Shown piece after piece: positions 11,200-23,770 of a stretch of DNA of 64,000 nt. The position numbers and the translations under genes were made by a program. The DNA comes from Lonicera japonica (lineage: Eukaryota; Streptophyta; Magnoliopsida; Dipsacales; Caprifoliaceae): assembly GCA_021464415.1 (NCBI GenBank), contig CM038471.1, positions 10,629,386-10,693,385 of the forward strand, read 5' to 3'. How positions within the stretch are numbered: the stretch's first letter is position 1; every line of letters starts with the position of its first letter. The notes under the pieces are model-generated. The model did not search any database, was not told the origin of the DNA, and was given only the letters and a program-made list of their open reading frames with translations.

Positions 11200-11760
11200 A
11201 TTAAAGGAAGAAAACAGCCACGAAAAAATCCACCGAGTTCAACCAAAACAGCTTCGAACCAGGTACATACAGCAGATTCGGAACACCACAGAATAGGATC
11301 AAATTCACCACATAAATCCGTAGTACACAGCCAAGAACAGCACTATCCGAGTATGAAACACCACAGCACCGAGTACACAGCAAAACAGATCCGAGAAATA
11401 CATACAGTAGATTTGGAACAAATATACACAGCACCTCTCGAATCTTGAGTGAAGAAAGTTAATGAACGAATATATCAAAAACCCCAAAAATTCGAATATA
11501 CACCAAACTAAAACTCTCTCAAGGGAAGAGAATGATATTCAATATAATCTCATTCAAATATCTAGACTAATAACAACAAAGCCTAAAGAACATTTGTTCT
11601 TCAATGTCTTCTAGAGAGAAACGAATGAGAGAGAAAGAGGAGCAGGAAGGCTCGTGTGTGTGTATGTGACTGCTGTGTGTGTTATCTTGGGCAAATGAGG
11701 AGAAAAAGATGGATACCTATGTGTTAAACAGATGGCAAAGATTAAACCACATCCTACGGC
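11200..11760 (-). other. Possible 5' leader of a lost host gene
   Basis: This patch has clearly higher GC than its surroundings. On minus it begins with a long CT/AG-rich tract (about 11700-11600, with TCTTTCTCTCTCATTCG) and runs about 400 bp without a conserved open frame. It ends near 11197 in TTAATCCG followed by GTACTATC, a plausible splice donor. Plant genes often have such pyrimidine-rich 5' UTRs ending at an intron. No downstream coding exon survives. It could also be a fragment captured by a transposon. Confidence 0.25.
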
Positions 11761-12020
11761 TCAAAAAAATTGGAAAAGAAAGTATATATATATCTAAATT
11801 AAAACAAGGCGCACACACTTTTAATAAAAAGCACACTTAACAATTCAAATAATAAAAAGTATATAAAATTATACCTGTTCAAGCACTTTTTTAATAAATC
11901 TGTCTTCCGAATTTTACTATAAATTTAGTAAAAAAAAATCTCTAATAACGCGTGGCTAGACGCTAGACAAGAGTTTACTTTCTAAATCGTTTTTGCTCAA
12001 AATGGACACTCTTTACCGTG

Positions 12021-12025
12021 CGACT
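12021..12025. repeat. Target duplication CGACT (left)
   Basis: CGACT precedes the 5' LTR and recurs at 16648-16652 right after the 3' LTR. This is the 5-bp duplication expected from Copia integrase. Confidence 0.95.
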
Positions 12026-12275
12026 TGTTAGAGGTTTAAGTTGCTTTTCAGGTTGTTTGTTAATAATCCCTATGTACAAGGGAAGTAGGTACGTTTTTGA
12101 ATTAGCTTATCTTTAAAATCCCATTTGTTTCGGTTTGTTAAACATGGGATATTGCTTTCCTTATTTTTCTCTCAGTTTGTTTTTGTAAAGCCTATATAAA
12201 TTAGGCATATGTTTCATTCAATAATAAGCATAAAGCTTTTCTCTTGTATTTTTACAGATTCTTTGATATTTAACA
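12026..12275 (+). repeat. 5' LTR of young Copia
   Basis: This 250-bp LTR runs TGTTAGAGG...TTTAACA. A TATATAAA box at 12193-12200 sits within an imperfect palindrome (GCCTATATAAATTAGGC). CAATAATAAG about 30 bp later may serve transcript-end formation. Confidence 0.95.
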
Positions 12276-12277
12276 TT

Positions 12278-12288
12278 TGGTATCAGAG
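12278..12288 (+). other. tRNA-Met primer-binding site
   Basis: TGGTATCAGAG lies two bases after the 5' LTR. It is the initiator tRNA-Met complement used by most plant Copia elements. Confidence 0.95.
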
Positions 12289-12352
12289 GGAGGTTATTAG
12301 GACCTGAAGTAGAAAGAAGCAGCAGCTTCGTGACTTACAGCAGCAAGAAGAG

Positions 12353-13140
12353 ATGGCATCAGACAACAACAATTTTATGCAACCAGCAATCCCTCGCTTT
12401 GATGGTCATTATGACCATTGGAGCATGCTGATGGAAAATTTTCTAAGATCCAAGGAGTACTGGGGTCTTGTGGAGAATGGTGTTGCTGAGCCGACTGAAG
12501 GAACGCCATTAACAAATGCCCAAACTAAGGTTATAGGGGATCAGAAGCTGAAAGACTTGAAAACAAAGAACTACTTATTTCAGGCCATTGATCGTGCCAT
12601 CCTCGAAACCATCTTAAAAAAGGACACTGCAAAAGACATATGGGATTCAATGAAGAAAAAGTATCAGGGCACAGCCAAAATGAAACGTGCTCAGCTTCAA
12701 GCTCTTCGTAAAGAGTTTGAGATTATTCACATGAAGGAAGGAGAATCAGTCAATGACTACTTTGCAAGAATGTTGACGATAGCAAATAAGATGCGGATAC
12801 ATGGCGAAAAATTGAGTGATGTTGCAGTCGTTGAGAAAATCCTTCGCTCAATGACTCCAAAATTTGATTATGTGGTATGCTCCATTGAGGAATCAAAAGA
12901 CATAGATTGTCTTTCGATTGATGAGTTGCAAAGCTCATTGTTGGTGCATGAGCAGCGAATGACTAGTCACAGTATGGAGGAACAAGCTCTGAAGGTCACC
13001 ACTTATGGAGAAGCATTCCAAGGAAGAGGTAGAGGGCGTGGTGGATTTCGCGGACGAGGAAGAGGCAGAGGACGTGCTTCCAGTCAAGGAGGATATTATG
13101 ATGGCAGAGGACGCACTTCCAGTCAAGGAGAATATATTAT
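12353..13140 (+). pseudogene. Copia gag (young element)
   Basis: The start is the first ATG after the leader (12353, MASDNNNFMQPAIPRFDGHY). Residues 10-40 form the FDGHYDHWSMLMENFLRS motif (DUF4219-like). The UBN2 helical core follows, with IWDSMKKKYQGTAKMKRAQL, then ARMLTIANKMRIHGEKLSDV and LRSMTPKFDYVV. A basic Gly-Arg-rich stretch at about residues 224-250 (FQGRGRGRGGFRGRGRGRGR) probably binds RNA. The frame is lost near 13133: the second of two TCCAGTCAAGGAG-anchored repeats has 2 extra bases (an added AT step), so the zinc knuckle falls out of frame. The open frame runs on to 13261 as meaningless sequence. Confidence 0.9.
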
Positions 13141-13577
13141 GATAAATCTGGTGTGGAATGTTTTCATTGCCACAAGCTTGGTCATTTTCAATATGAGTGC
13201 CCTGACAAAGAGAAGGAAACGAAAGCGAATCTTATTGAGATCGAGGAAGAAGTGCTTTTGATGGCCTACGTCAATAACAAGGGAATTCAATTAGGTGATA
13301 CTTGGTACTTAGACTCTGGCTGCAGTAATTATATGAGTGGTAATAAACTCTTATTCTCTAATTTAGATGAGTCTTTTAGAGAAAATGTGAAACTTGGAAA
13401 TAATACTAGTATTTGTGTTATGGGGAAGGGTACTGTTAAGATTTTGATGAGTAATAGCATGCAAACTATATCAAGCGTGTATTATGTCCCGGCTCTAAAA
13501 AGTAACTTGATCAGCCTCGGTCAATTACAAGAGAAAGGTTTTGTTGTTATCATCCAAAAGGATTGTTGTCAAATTAC
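13141..13577 (+). pseudogene. Zinc knuckle and aspartic protease segment
   Basis: In the frame after the gag shift, the sequence opens with a CCHC knuckle (C-FHC-HKLGH-FQYEC). It is followed by a linker and then the protease active site, YLDSGCSNYMSG (DSG triad motif). About 60 residues on comes the typical VYYVPALKSNLISLGQLQEK. A single-base deletion at about 13577 then throws the reading into a TGA at 13594-13596. In Copia the protease cleaves Gag-Pol during particle maturation. Every diagnostic residue is present; only the frame is broken. Confidence 0.9.
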
Positions 13578-15075
13578 CATCCCGAAAAGGGTTTGATAGC
13601 ACAGGTCAAAATGACAGGAAATAGAATGTTTCCGTTATACACTCGGACTGAGCATGCTGATGAGATATGTCACAAATCAACAATACAAGATCCTGCATGG
13701 CTTTGGCACCACTGATATGGACACTTGAACTTCAATGGGCTAAAAACTCTACATCAAAAGCTAATGGTGAAAGGACTTCCAGAAATCCAGTCTCCTTCTA
13801 AAGTTTGTGAGGATTGCATGGTTGGCAAGCAACATCGTGATTCATTTCCTAAGGAGAGTACATGGAGAGCCACACAAATATTACAGCTAGTGCATTCAGA
13901 TCTCTGCGGGCCAATTAATCCTGCTTCAAACAGCGACAAAAGGTATTTCATTACCTTTACTAATGATTATAGTCGAAAAACTTGGGTTCATTTTCTAGTA
14001 GAAAAGTCTGAGGCCATTGTCATGTTTAAAAAATTTAAAGCTCGGGTTGAAAAAGAAACTGGCAAGTATATAAAGATTTTTCGAAGTGACCGTGGAGGCG
14101 AATTTACTTCCCATGAATTTACTAAATTGTGTGAGATGAATGGTATTCGTAGACAACTTACTGCAGCCTACTCACCCCAACAAAATGGCGTGGCGGAGAG
14201 GAAAAATCGCACGATCATGAATATAGTGAGATGCATGATTGCTCAGAAAAATATTCCAAAGACTTTTTGGCCTGAAGCTGTGAATTGGAGTGTTCATGTG
14301 CTTAATAGAAGTCCAACATTTGCTGTCAAGAATATGACGCCAGAGGAGGCATGGACTGGACGCAAACCAACGGTTGATCACTTTAAAGTATTTGGATGCT
14401 TGGCCTATGCACATGTACCTGATGAGAAGAGAAGTAAACTAGATGATAAGGGGGTGAAATGTGTGTTACTTGGTGTTAGTGAGGAGTCCAAAGCATATAG
14501 GTTACATAATCCATGCACACAGAAGATAATTATCAATCGTGATGTTGTGTTTGATGAAAATGATAGCTGGGACTGGAGCAATTCAGGAAACGAGTTAGTG
14601 TCTGTTGATTTAGAAGCCAATGATGAATGTGGGACTGAAAAAGATACGCAATTCCATGGAGAAAATTTGACAGATGCTCTTATAACTGAACCAGCTGAAA
14701 CGCAATCACCAGAATCAGTTGTTCAACGTCCAAGGAAACGACCATACTGGATGACAGACTATGTAAGTGGAAGTGAGTTATCAGACGATGAAACTATTGC
14801 TCATTTCGTTCTATTTACAGATAGTGATCCAATAGTGTTTGATGATGCTGTCAAGAACTTAAAGTGGAGGAAAGCCATGGATGTAGAAATAGAATCAATT
14901 GAAAAGAATGATGCATGGGAGTTGATTGATCTTCCTGATGGAGAAAAAAAAATTAGGGTGAAGTGGGTTTATAAAACCAAGTTGAATGAAAAAGGAGAAG
15001 TTGACAAATTCAAGGCTCGTTTGGTGGCTAAGGGGTATGCACAGGAATACGGCATCGATTACGCTGAAGTTTTTC
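13578..15075 (+). pseudogene. Copia integrase and RT start
   Basis: The GAG-pre-integrase region holds the HHCC zinc site (H-YGH then CEDC), interrupted by an in-frame TGA at 13711-13713 where Copia usually has Arg. The catalytic core shows DDE: D in LVHSDLCGP, D in RSDRGGEFTS and E in QQNGVAERKNRT. After the core comes the conserved VFGCLAYAHVP...KGVKCVLLGVSEESKAYRL block. RT begins at KNDAWELIDLPDGEKKIRVK and reaches the AEVF motif. A one-base deletion at about 15075 breaks the usual F-A-P-V-A sequence and the frame closes at 15110. Confidence 0.9.
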
Positions 15076-16366
15076 ACTTGTTGCAAAACACGACACCATC
15101 CGTTTGGTAATATCATTGGCAGCACATAATTCTTGGTCTATTTATCAGCTTGATGTAAAATCGGCCTTTCTTAATGGTGAGTTAAATGAGCAAGTGTTTG
15201 TTGATCAGCCTCCAGGTTATGTGCAGAAAGGGAATGAGAAAAAAGTGTACAGGCTGAAAAATGCTTTATATGGACTGAAACAAGCGCCTCGGGCTTGGAA
15301 CAGTCGTGTAGATACTTATTTCTCAAAGATAGGCTTTCAGAAATGTCCTTATGAGCCTACTTTATTTGTTAAAAATGGCAAAGGAGGTGACTTTCTCGTT
15401 GTTTGTCTTTATGTTGATGACTTAATATTTACCGGAAATAATGAAGTTATGTTCGGTGAGTTTAAAAAATCTATGATGAAGGAATTGGAAATGACTGATC
15501 TGGGAAAGATGCGATATTTTCTCGGAATAGAAGTGATACAATCTTCAGCTGGAATATTCATTGGTCAAAGAAAGTATGCTCATGAAGTGTTGGATAGATT
15601 TCGAATGGCGGATTGTAATCCTGTTAATAATCCAATTATTCCAGGTTTTAAGCTCACGAAGGATATAGGAGGATTAAAGGTTGACAGTACTCTTTACAAG
15701 CAAATTATTGGTTGTCTAATGTACTTATCAGCAACTCGGCCGGATATGATGTTTGTCATTAGTCTCATCAGTAGGTTCATGGAAGCTCCAACTCAACTTC
15801 ATTTTCAAACTGCCAAAAGAGTGCTTCGATACTTGAAAGGTACTGCTGATTATGGTGTGTTTTACAAGAAAGGAGAAGGAAGTAAATTGATTGGTTTTAG
15901 TGACAGTGATTATGCTGGAGATATAGAGGATAGAAAGAGTACATCAGGCCATGTTTTTATGTTAAGTTCTGGAGCTATCTCATGGTCCTCGAAGAAGCAA
16001 CAAGTTGTTTCTTTATCCACAACAGAAGCTGAATTCATAGCAGCTGCCTCGTGTGCTTGCCAAGCTGTTTGGTTGCGAAGGATTCTTGAAGAATTACATT
16101 GTACTCAAGTTGGGCCTACTCTTATTTATTGTGATAACAGTTCAGCAATTAAGCTCTCCAAAAATCAAGTGCTGCATGGAAGAAGTAAACACATTGATGT
16201 AAGGTTTCATTTTCTTCGTGAGCTAACAAACGATGAAGTTGTTGAGTTGGTGCAATGTCAGAGTCAAGATCAAATTGCAGATATTTTAACCAAGCCTTTG
16301 AAGCTAGAAGCCTTTATAAAGCTGCGAGGGCTACTAGGAGTTTGTTCAAGTTCTGCCATAAACTGA
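15076..16366 (+). pseudogene. Copia RT-RNase H
   Basis: In the frame restored after 15075, RT shows [14 protein letters not shown] (motif A), [15 protein letters not shown], and the catalytic box LYVDDLIFTGNN with both Asp residues. RNase H follows: GFSDSDYAGDIEDRKSTSGH, SSKKQQVVSLSTTEAEFIAA, IYCDNSSAIKLSKNQVLHGR, and the closing ADILTKPL. About 420 codons are open to the stop at 16364-16366, which is full length for this part. The part itself is undamaged, but nothing upstream can feed it in frame. Confidence 0.9.
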
Positions 16367-16387
16367 TTGCTGGAATAGCATTCAGTT

Positions 16388-16397
16388 TAAGGGAGGG
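16388..16397 (+). other. Polypurine tract
   Basis: AAGGGAGGG immediately precedes the 3' LTR TG; it is the plus-strand primer site. Confidence 0.85.
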
Positions 16398-16647
16398 TGT
16401 TAGAGGTTTAAGTTGCTTTTCAGGTTGTTTGTTAATAATCCCTATGTACAAGGGAAGTAGGTACGTTTTTGAATTAGCTTATCTTTAAAATCCCATTTGT
16501 TTCGGTTTGTTAAACATGGGATATTGCTTTCCTTATTTTTCTCTCAGTTTGTTTTTGTAAAGCCTATATAAATTAGGCATATGTTTCATTCAATAATAAG
16601 CAGAAAGCTTTTCTCTAGTATTTTTACAGATTCTTTGATATTTAACA
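16398..16647 (+). repeat. 3' LTR of young Copia
   Basis: This 250-bp copy of the 5' LTR has 2 mismatches by eye. CGACT follows at 16648-16652, completing the target duplication. Confidence 0.95.
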
Positions 16648-17080
16648 CGACTCTCACTCGCATGCAAGTGGGGAGACAAACCAAAAAAACCTTCACCTCG
16701 TGCATAAACAAAAATGAGCAAACTTGCGGAACGCGAGTTCTAATATTATTTTAGTAATCATTTTCTCTAAAAATTTAAGCCGATAAATAACAGACCAACA
16801 ATATATACATCATGCTCTTTAACACAAACATCTTTTAAATATGAAATCTAAAAGATGATACGGAGTATCAATTTAACAAAAAAACAAATAAGTGACAGTA
16901 CCCATTACTGACAATTTACCAATGCAGTACCTGGCTATTCCCCCCTTTACAGAACCACACTTTTGACGCAAATAGTAAGTGCAAATTTTAGTGACAGTGG
17001 AAACTTGGTGGATCCTGCGTCCACGTGCTAGTTGGGTTAAAAATAAGGGTGTCTTAAAATGATTCACATTTTTATTTTAA

Positions 17081-17433
17081 GAGTGATTTAAATTTTAGAT
17101 GTTATTTATTTTTATATATAAGATGTTAGATGGTAAAATTTTGCATAATAAGTATTTATGTGTTATTTTATACGAAATTCGTTAGTCAGCATGGTCAACT
17201 GTTATCTCAATTAATTTTTGATCATTTTACCCCTAAGCAATATCGATATGATTTGTCTTTTTCTAAGGGTAAAATGGATAAATTGAGTTAAAAATTATTG
17301 GAGTCGACAGTTGACCACGTTGACTAACGGATTCCATCCAAAATGTCACTCAAACACCTATTATGTAAAACTTTAGCACCCAATTCCGTTTGATATGCAA
17401 GAATAAACGGCACCAAAAGTCTAAATCACCTTT
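17081..17433. mobile_element. Foldback-type MITE
   Basis: The arms at about 17081-17240 and 17262-17433 are imperfect reverse complements. Outer ends read GTGATTTAAATTTTAGATG and, on minus, GTGATTTAGACTTTTGGTG. Inner blocks pair TCATTTTACCC with GGGTAAAATGG, and GTCAGCATGGTCAACTGT with its counterpart near 17315. There is no coding sequence. I could not fix the exact ends or target duplication, so the superfamily is unknown. Confidence 0.7.
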
Positions 17434-19150
17434 ACTTTTTTAACTCTTACAAAAATTAAAATTCAAACCAAACCGACCTAAAAAATAGTGTGAAACTCAT
17501 TCTTCTCACCCCGATTTATATCCTTATCCAAAAATTACTGTATATTATTCTTCTTTCTCGCTCGACAAAAATTACGTAAAACTTGTTTCTTTTTCTTTCT
17601 CCCCATGCTAAAAAAACCCACCTCGCTACTAAATTTCTCTTCACCCTAACCATTGTCTCCTTTTCTTCGCTCTCCCTATTTCGATTAAAGTTCGTGTACC
17701 TTCCGTGACTAGGATATTTTAGTTAATAATTCAACTACAATAAAATTAGTAATACATCTTCGATCGTGTGAATAATTTTATAGATTATATTGTTTATGTT
17801 TTCTTTAGTGATTTGAAATTGAGTTTATTAGTTGTGAATGTGGGTGGACTTAGTTTGAAGTCATGTATATAATATTCTCGATTTTGGAAGTTCAATTCTA
17901 ATTTTGGAGTTTCATCAAATCTTGAGTTTTGTGGTTCTTCTTTGTCGTCTGGAAGTAAATACTCATATTAAACTTTATCTTTTAGTGATTATTTGTAAGA
18001 TGTGCTCAAATGGGTAGTGATCGAAACTCCTACAAAATGGGGGACAAACTAATTTTTTTATTGGCCCAAGAACTAAGGAAATGTTCTTGCTAAGTATTTA
18101 TAAAATACTAAATTTTCTACACGTGCGTTGTATTTAATTTTAGTGCACAAAAAAAATCACTAAATCTATTAATAAATAATAAGTATGAAGTGCCTGTGAA
18201 ATAAAAATAATAATAAATAAACCAAAACATAGTATCAAGTATACGATTCAATTAATAATTATAAGAAAATCACAAAATTAGTCTATTATAGAAAAAAATT
18301 GTAGACATATGATAAAAAAACTTGTCACACTGGATTCTTTTATTACATAGATGCAAGCAAACTCTTGATCTGAGTCATAAGAGAGTAATATATTTGTACT
18401 AAGTTAATTTTAGAATAGGTAGATAGTTAATTCAAATAAAAGTATGTGAGATTATTATGCATACTACCAAACAATAATATAAAACTCATATAAATAATTG
18501 ATTATATAATAGAGGAAATATTAAAATGGTTAAAAAAATTTCACTTACACTCAATGGTATATAACATGAATGCTTTACCAAGCCACAGTAGCAATATATT
18601 TTTTTATTTTTTTTAAACATTAAAAATAATTATAACTCAACAAATAAGTTTTAGAATATGCACAATTTCCTAACGAAGAAGTTGGAAAGGGAGTTTATCA
18701 AACGAGGCACTTCCATTTTTTTGCTCTACAAATCCCGATTGTTGCTCAAATCCCAATTTCCTTACCAAGAATATGGTTATTTGGCTTGATTGGCAATTTG
18801 ATTGCCACTGTTTTGAAATATGTGCTTATGTATTAATAATATTTTGATTTGCAGCAAGTTGTATACTTGTGTAGTAATAAGGTTGTGATCCGCAACAAGT
18901 TTTATATTTATTCGTATTACTTTATTTTAAAAAATGAATAAAGAATAATTGCATATTATGACTATATTTTATTGCAAGCGAATGTAAAAAGATTTCAATT
19001 TGCAAACGAAATTTATGACAATGCATGTATGAAAAAACATACCTGAATTTCTTAATTAGAATATAATAATAATTTTATATATTATGCCTATGTTTTGGAT
19101 ATGAAATATGAGATCTAAAATGATATCAATTTTTTTTAAAAAAAAAAAAA
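17434..19150. other. Array-derived and unassigned AT-rich DNA
   Basis: About 17460-18040 contains pyrimidine-rich sequence like a plant promoter or 5' UTR (for example TCTCTTCACCCTAACC at about 17637) with no coding frame. After 18080 the sequence is low-complexity AT DNA grading into array repeats (ATTGCAAGCG, TTAATTAGAATATAATAAT). Confidence 0.35.
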
Positions 19151-20505
19151 ACCAATAAGCAACAGCAACAATACCCCACTATTGACCATTTACCAGTGCA
19201 TTACTCATCTACTTCTCCCTTTACAATGTCCGACTATTGACGCAAATTGTAGTACAAATTTAGTGTTGGTGAAAACTTCGGGTATCTTGCGCGGACGTTT
19301 TGGGTTAAAAAACAAACAATAGTGATACCAACTTTCGGAATTTAATTTGAGAATTGTATATATATACACATTTATTTATTTTAGCTTATAATTGATACGC
19401 ATACGACACGTGACACTTGAGACGTATATGTGTGAAACTCTTATACATTGATTTTTAAGAGAATAGTTAACAAAAATAATAAGTACATCATTAGCTTATT
19501 TTTAAGAAAAAAAATTGATTGCATGTAAGTATCAAGCGTATATTAAAAATTGCTTCTCTACATTTAATACACACTTAAATAATTTTATATTGTGACTATA
19601 TATGTTTTATTGCAAACGTATGTGAAAAGTTGCAAAAGAATTGTATTTGCAAACGAATACCAGAACTTCTTAATTAAAATATAATAATTGTATATATTAT
19701 GCCTATATTTTGTTGTGATATGTATATATATATATATATAAATGCATAACATAACTGCTTACCATGTTAAAAAAAATAAGTCGGATATGAAATATGAGAT
19801 CTACAATGATATCAATTTAAAAATATATATATAGAAAATAAAATAAAATAAAATATACCTTGACACTACCTCACTATTGACTATTTACCACTGCATTATT
19901 CATCTACTTCTCCCTTTACAGTATCCCGCTATATATTGACGCAAATTATAGTACAATTTTAGTGTCGGTGGAAACTTCGGGTAACTTGCGCGGATGTGTT
20001 GGGTTAAAAAATTATTTTACGATTATAAGACTTAATCCAATAGTTGTTGTCCTTGGTTTATTTTTAGAGCCTACAAGAAGTTCTCTATGTCAAACTCCAA
20101 TAGCTATAAAAATAATATATGGCATCAAAGAATTTAGTCTAAGTTTTGAAAAAAAATTAGTTGAAGTTTGCACAAACTAGTCCACACAATGCATGATATA
20201 AACAAAGAAAAATCATATTTTACAAATCTAAACTTATTTATATAACTATTCTTTATTATTATTATTATTATTATTAATTTTTGATGGATTTTAGAGTAGA
20301 AGACTAGATCACATGGAGTTCCAATATTGATACCAACTTTTGGAATTTAATTTGTGAATTATATATATATATATATATTAACCTACACTTGATACTCATA
20401 CGTGTGGAACTCTTATACATCTATTTTTAAGAGAATAATTAACTAAAATAATAAATGCATCATTGGCTTATTTTTATGAAAAAAAAAATGATTCCATATA
20501 ATTAT

Positions 20506-21532
20506 TGATGGGGTAAAATACAAATTTTACCATTGACCTACAAAAGTAATTGAACACTTTTACCTCTAGTAAAATTTTATTTTTTACCTCCAGTAAAATT
20601 TTATTTTTTACCTCCTCACCTACCTCCACCAAAAAATTACTTTTTTGCTACAAGTGAAAACGAAAAAATAGGGTTTCCTCCCTATATAACTTAAGCATAC
20701 ACATCATCTACATTACATGTGATCTAAGCATACACATCATCTACATTCTACATTACATGTGACCTAAACATACACATCATATACTTTACATAAATATAAC
20801 ATTTTTGCCCTTCATTTATTACCAAATTTACCTTTTTGCCATTCTACATTTACCTATAAATACCATCTCATTCATTCATTCAAAACACACCAAAAAAATA
20901 TATCTTCTTTCTCTCTCAATATCCATCCATCTCTTCTAAGAGATATAAAGCCATTGGCAATATAAATACAAGCTAATTTTCGAGGGTCTTATACTCTCTC
21001 TTTTCAAACCCCAAAAAAAATATCAATCCTTATACGCTCTCTCTCCTATACAGTTTAATATTTATTTTGTTGAAATATTTGTAATTCTAATTCTATACTT
21101 ATAAATAGAATTAAGGAAATTATAGAAAGAGAGAGAGATTGGTAGCTTGTATTATCATCCAAATCGATTGCATTTGAGCTAATACAAAGCAAGCACACAC
21201 AAAAGGAGGACGTACTGCCGGACTAGCATAAGCGCTACCGGGGGAACCTACCTTAATAAAAAATGTCTCGTGAACGATCTTTATTTTTAATCAGTTTTTG
21301 TCGGTACTGTTCACAGTCACTGTTCACATATACGGTGGTACTGTTTCAAAATCACTGTTCACATATACGGTGATACTATTCACAATCACTGTTCATTTAA
21401 ACGGTGGTACTGTTCACAGTCTCTGTTCATTGATTTATAACAGGGGAACATACCTTAATAAAAAATATCTCGTGTTCATTATTCATTGATTGATCGGTCG
21501 TTAACTATCTGTTCTAGATTTTAACACCATCA
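20506..21532. mobile_element. Solo LTR, 1,027 bp
   Basis: The unit starts TGATGGGGTAAAAT, ends ATTTTAACACCATCA, and is flanked on both sides by ATTAT (20501-20505 and 21533-21537). It interrupts array sequence that continues on either side. TG...CA ends with 5-bp target duplication and no internal region define a solo LTR left by LTR-LTR recombination. It has CTATAAATACC near 20853 and a tandem series of CTGTTCAC...ACGGTGGTA-like repeats at about 21295-21430. Family is not identified. Confidence 0.75.
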
Positions 21533-23455
21533 ATTATCAAGCGCGTCTAAAAAATAGCTTCTCTACATTTCACACAAGCTTAAAATAATTGTACATTATG
21601 ACTATTTTTTTTGCATGTGAATATGCATACAATTTCTGAGAGCATCTACAAAATCATTTCTCTACATTTTATACGCACTTAAAATAATTGTATATTATGA
21701 CTATGACTATGTTTTATTGCATGCATATATAAAAGTTGCAAGAGTTCCATTTGTAAACAAAATTTAAGATAATACGTGTATAAAAAAATATCGAAACTTT
21801 TTAATTAAAATAATTGTATATATTATGTCAATATTTTATTGCAACATATAAAAAAATCATAACATCATTGCTTATAATGTTAAAAAAATAGTTAGATATG
21901 AGATATAAATTATATCAATTTCAGAAGGAACACAAAAAAGAGTAAATCAATGACAACACACTATTGGTCTTACTTTTCATTTTATTTTTTATTTTTTCTT
22001 AAAAAAAATAAAAATAAATAAATAAATGAACATGCTACCCAGAAAATATGACAGTGTCGGTCCTCCCTCCACAGTACCACTTTCGACGCAAATAAACTTT
22101 AGTGACGGTAGAAACTTCGCGGAAAACGTGCCATTTGGGTTCAAAAATAAACTAATCATATTTTACGATTATCAGATTTAATCCAATAGTTATTAATTGT
22201 ACTCAATTTAATTTTGGGATGTATTGGAAAATTTTCGGGTTGAATTTCAATGATTGCTAAAAATATTATGTAACACTAACAAATGTGTTCTAAGTTATAA
22301 AAGAGGATTAATCAAGGTGCACAAAATCTGACCGGACAACACTTGATATAAACCAAAAAATCATGTTTTATAAATCTAAACTTATTTATATCACTATAGT
22401 TTATATTTTTGATGGAGTTCAAAGTACTAGAGGACTTGATAACTTGGAATTCCAACATACAAACTTTTCGAGGTTAACTTGTGAATTGCATATATATATA
22501 TATATAGACGGATGTTGTGGCAAATTTGAAAATAGAATAATCGATACAAACTGATCCGATAGAAATAGAACTGAAAAACAATTGAAATTAAACCAAATAT
22601 TTTGGTTTGGGTTTGAGGAAGTGCCGGTATAAATGCGAACCGAATAAAACCAGATCGCTGTATATATGACTCAAAAATAATATTTGACATGAAAATAATA
22701 CTACTTCATTATTTAAAATTTTATATTCCTAAAATTTACGAAATTTAGTGAGAAGTTGTCTCTTTAAACTATTATGAATATTGAACTATAAATATAAGAG
22801 TTAATATTTTTTTGTCTCAAATAAGCAGGAGCAAGTGAGAGATTATTTTTTTGACCAGAATAGGTATTGCCTTACAATTTATGTTATTCAAATAAAAATA
22901 TATATATAAAAACTAATAAAAATCTAATTGAAATCTTTGGTTCGGGTTCGAGTTTGGAACATTTAAAAATCAAACATTTAAATTCGGTTTGAGTTAAATA
23001 CGCATACCACACATGACGCTTGATACTTATTCGTATGAAACCCTTATACATCTATTTTGAAGAGAATAATTAACCAAAATAATATTTGCATCACGGGCTT
23101 ATTTTTATGAATAAAATTAATTGTACATAATTATCAAGAGCGTCTTAAAAATTGCTTCTCTACATTTCATAAACGCTTAAAATAATTGTACATTATGACT
23201 ATGTTTTATTGCGTGTAAATATGCATATAATTTGTAAGCGCATCTAAAAAATCACTTCTTTACGTTTCATACACGCTTAAAATAATTGTATATTAAGACT
23301 TTGTGTTATTGCATGCATATGTAAAAGTTGCATTACGGTTCTATTTGCAAACGAAATTTAAGACTATGCGTATACGCGAAATCATAGCAGAAATTCTTAT
23401 CTAAAATAATTGTATATGTACTATATATGCCTATGTTTTTATATGATATAAAAAA

Positions 23456-23770
23456 GGGTACGTGGTGTTATTTACACTCCCAAATGTGTCACAAATATCC
23501 ACTTTCAAAATTTAACTAAAAATATATTTTAACACCCACTTATTTATCACAAACACCCCTCTCTTGCATGATGTTAGGTGATTGCTTAGCAACACACTAT
23601 CCTCATGTGAGCTTAGTTTATGTAAGTGAACTTACATCTCATTAGGCACGCCTTATTTAAAAATCATTTCAGAAATCCATTACTTGATGTTAAGTTAGTC
23701 CTTACAAACAAACTTCCCATGTTAAATGAGTGTTTGTGATAAATATGAGGGTATAAATAACACCGCCCTG
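23456..23770. mobile_element. MITE with ~45-bp TIRs
   Basis: The left end GGGTACGTGGTGTTATTTAC and the reverse complement of the right end, AGGGCGGTGTTATTTATACC, match over roughly 45 bp (both go on to a TCACAAA block). The 315-bp unit is non-coding and is flanked by A-rich sequence (AAAAAA) on both sides. Removing it restores array-like sequence. The AGGG(C)GGTGTT end is reminiscent of hAT MITEs, but the target duplication is obscured by the A run. Confidence 0.7.

Larger units (their letters stand above)
12026..16647 (+). mobile_element. Complete young Copia retrotransposon
   Basis: This 4,622-bp element has 250-bp LTRs, a primer site, gag, protease, integrase, RT, RNase H, a polypurine tract and a perfect 5-bp target duplication. 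The LTRs differ at 2 positions by eye (in AAGCATAAAG/AAGCAGAAAG and TCTTGTATT/TCTAGTATT), so insertion is recent on an evolutionary scale. Coding capacity is lost through a 2-bp insertion, two 1-bp deletions and one stop. Overall organisation is that of plant Ty1/Copia; the lineage was not determined. Confidence 0.95.
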
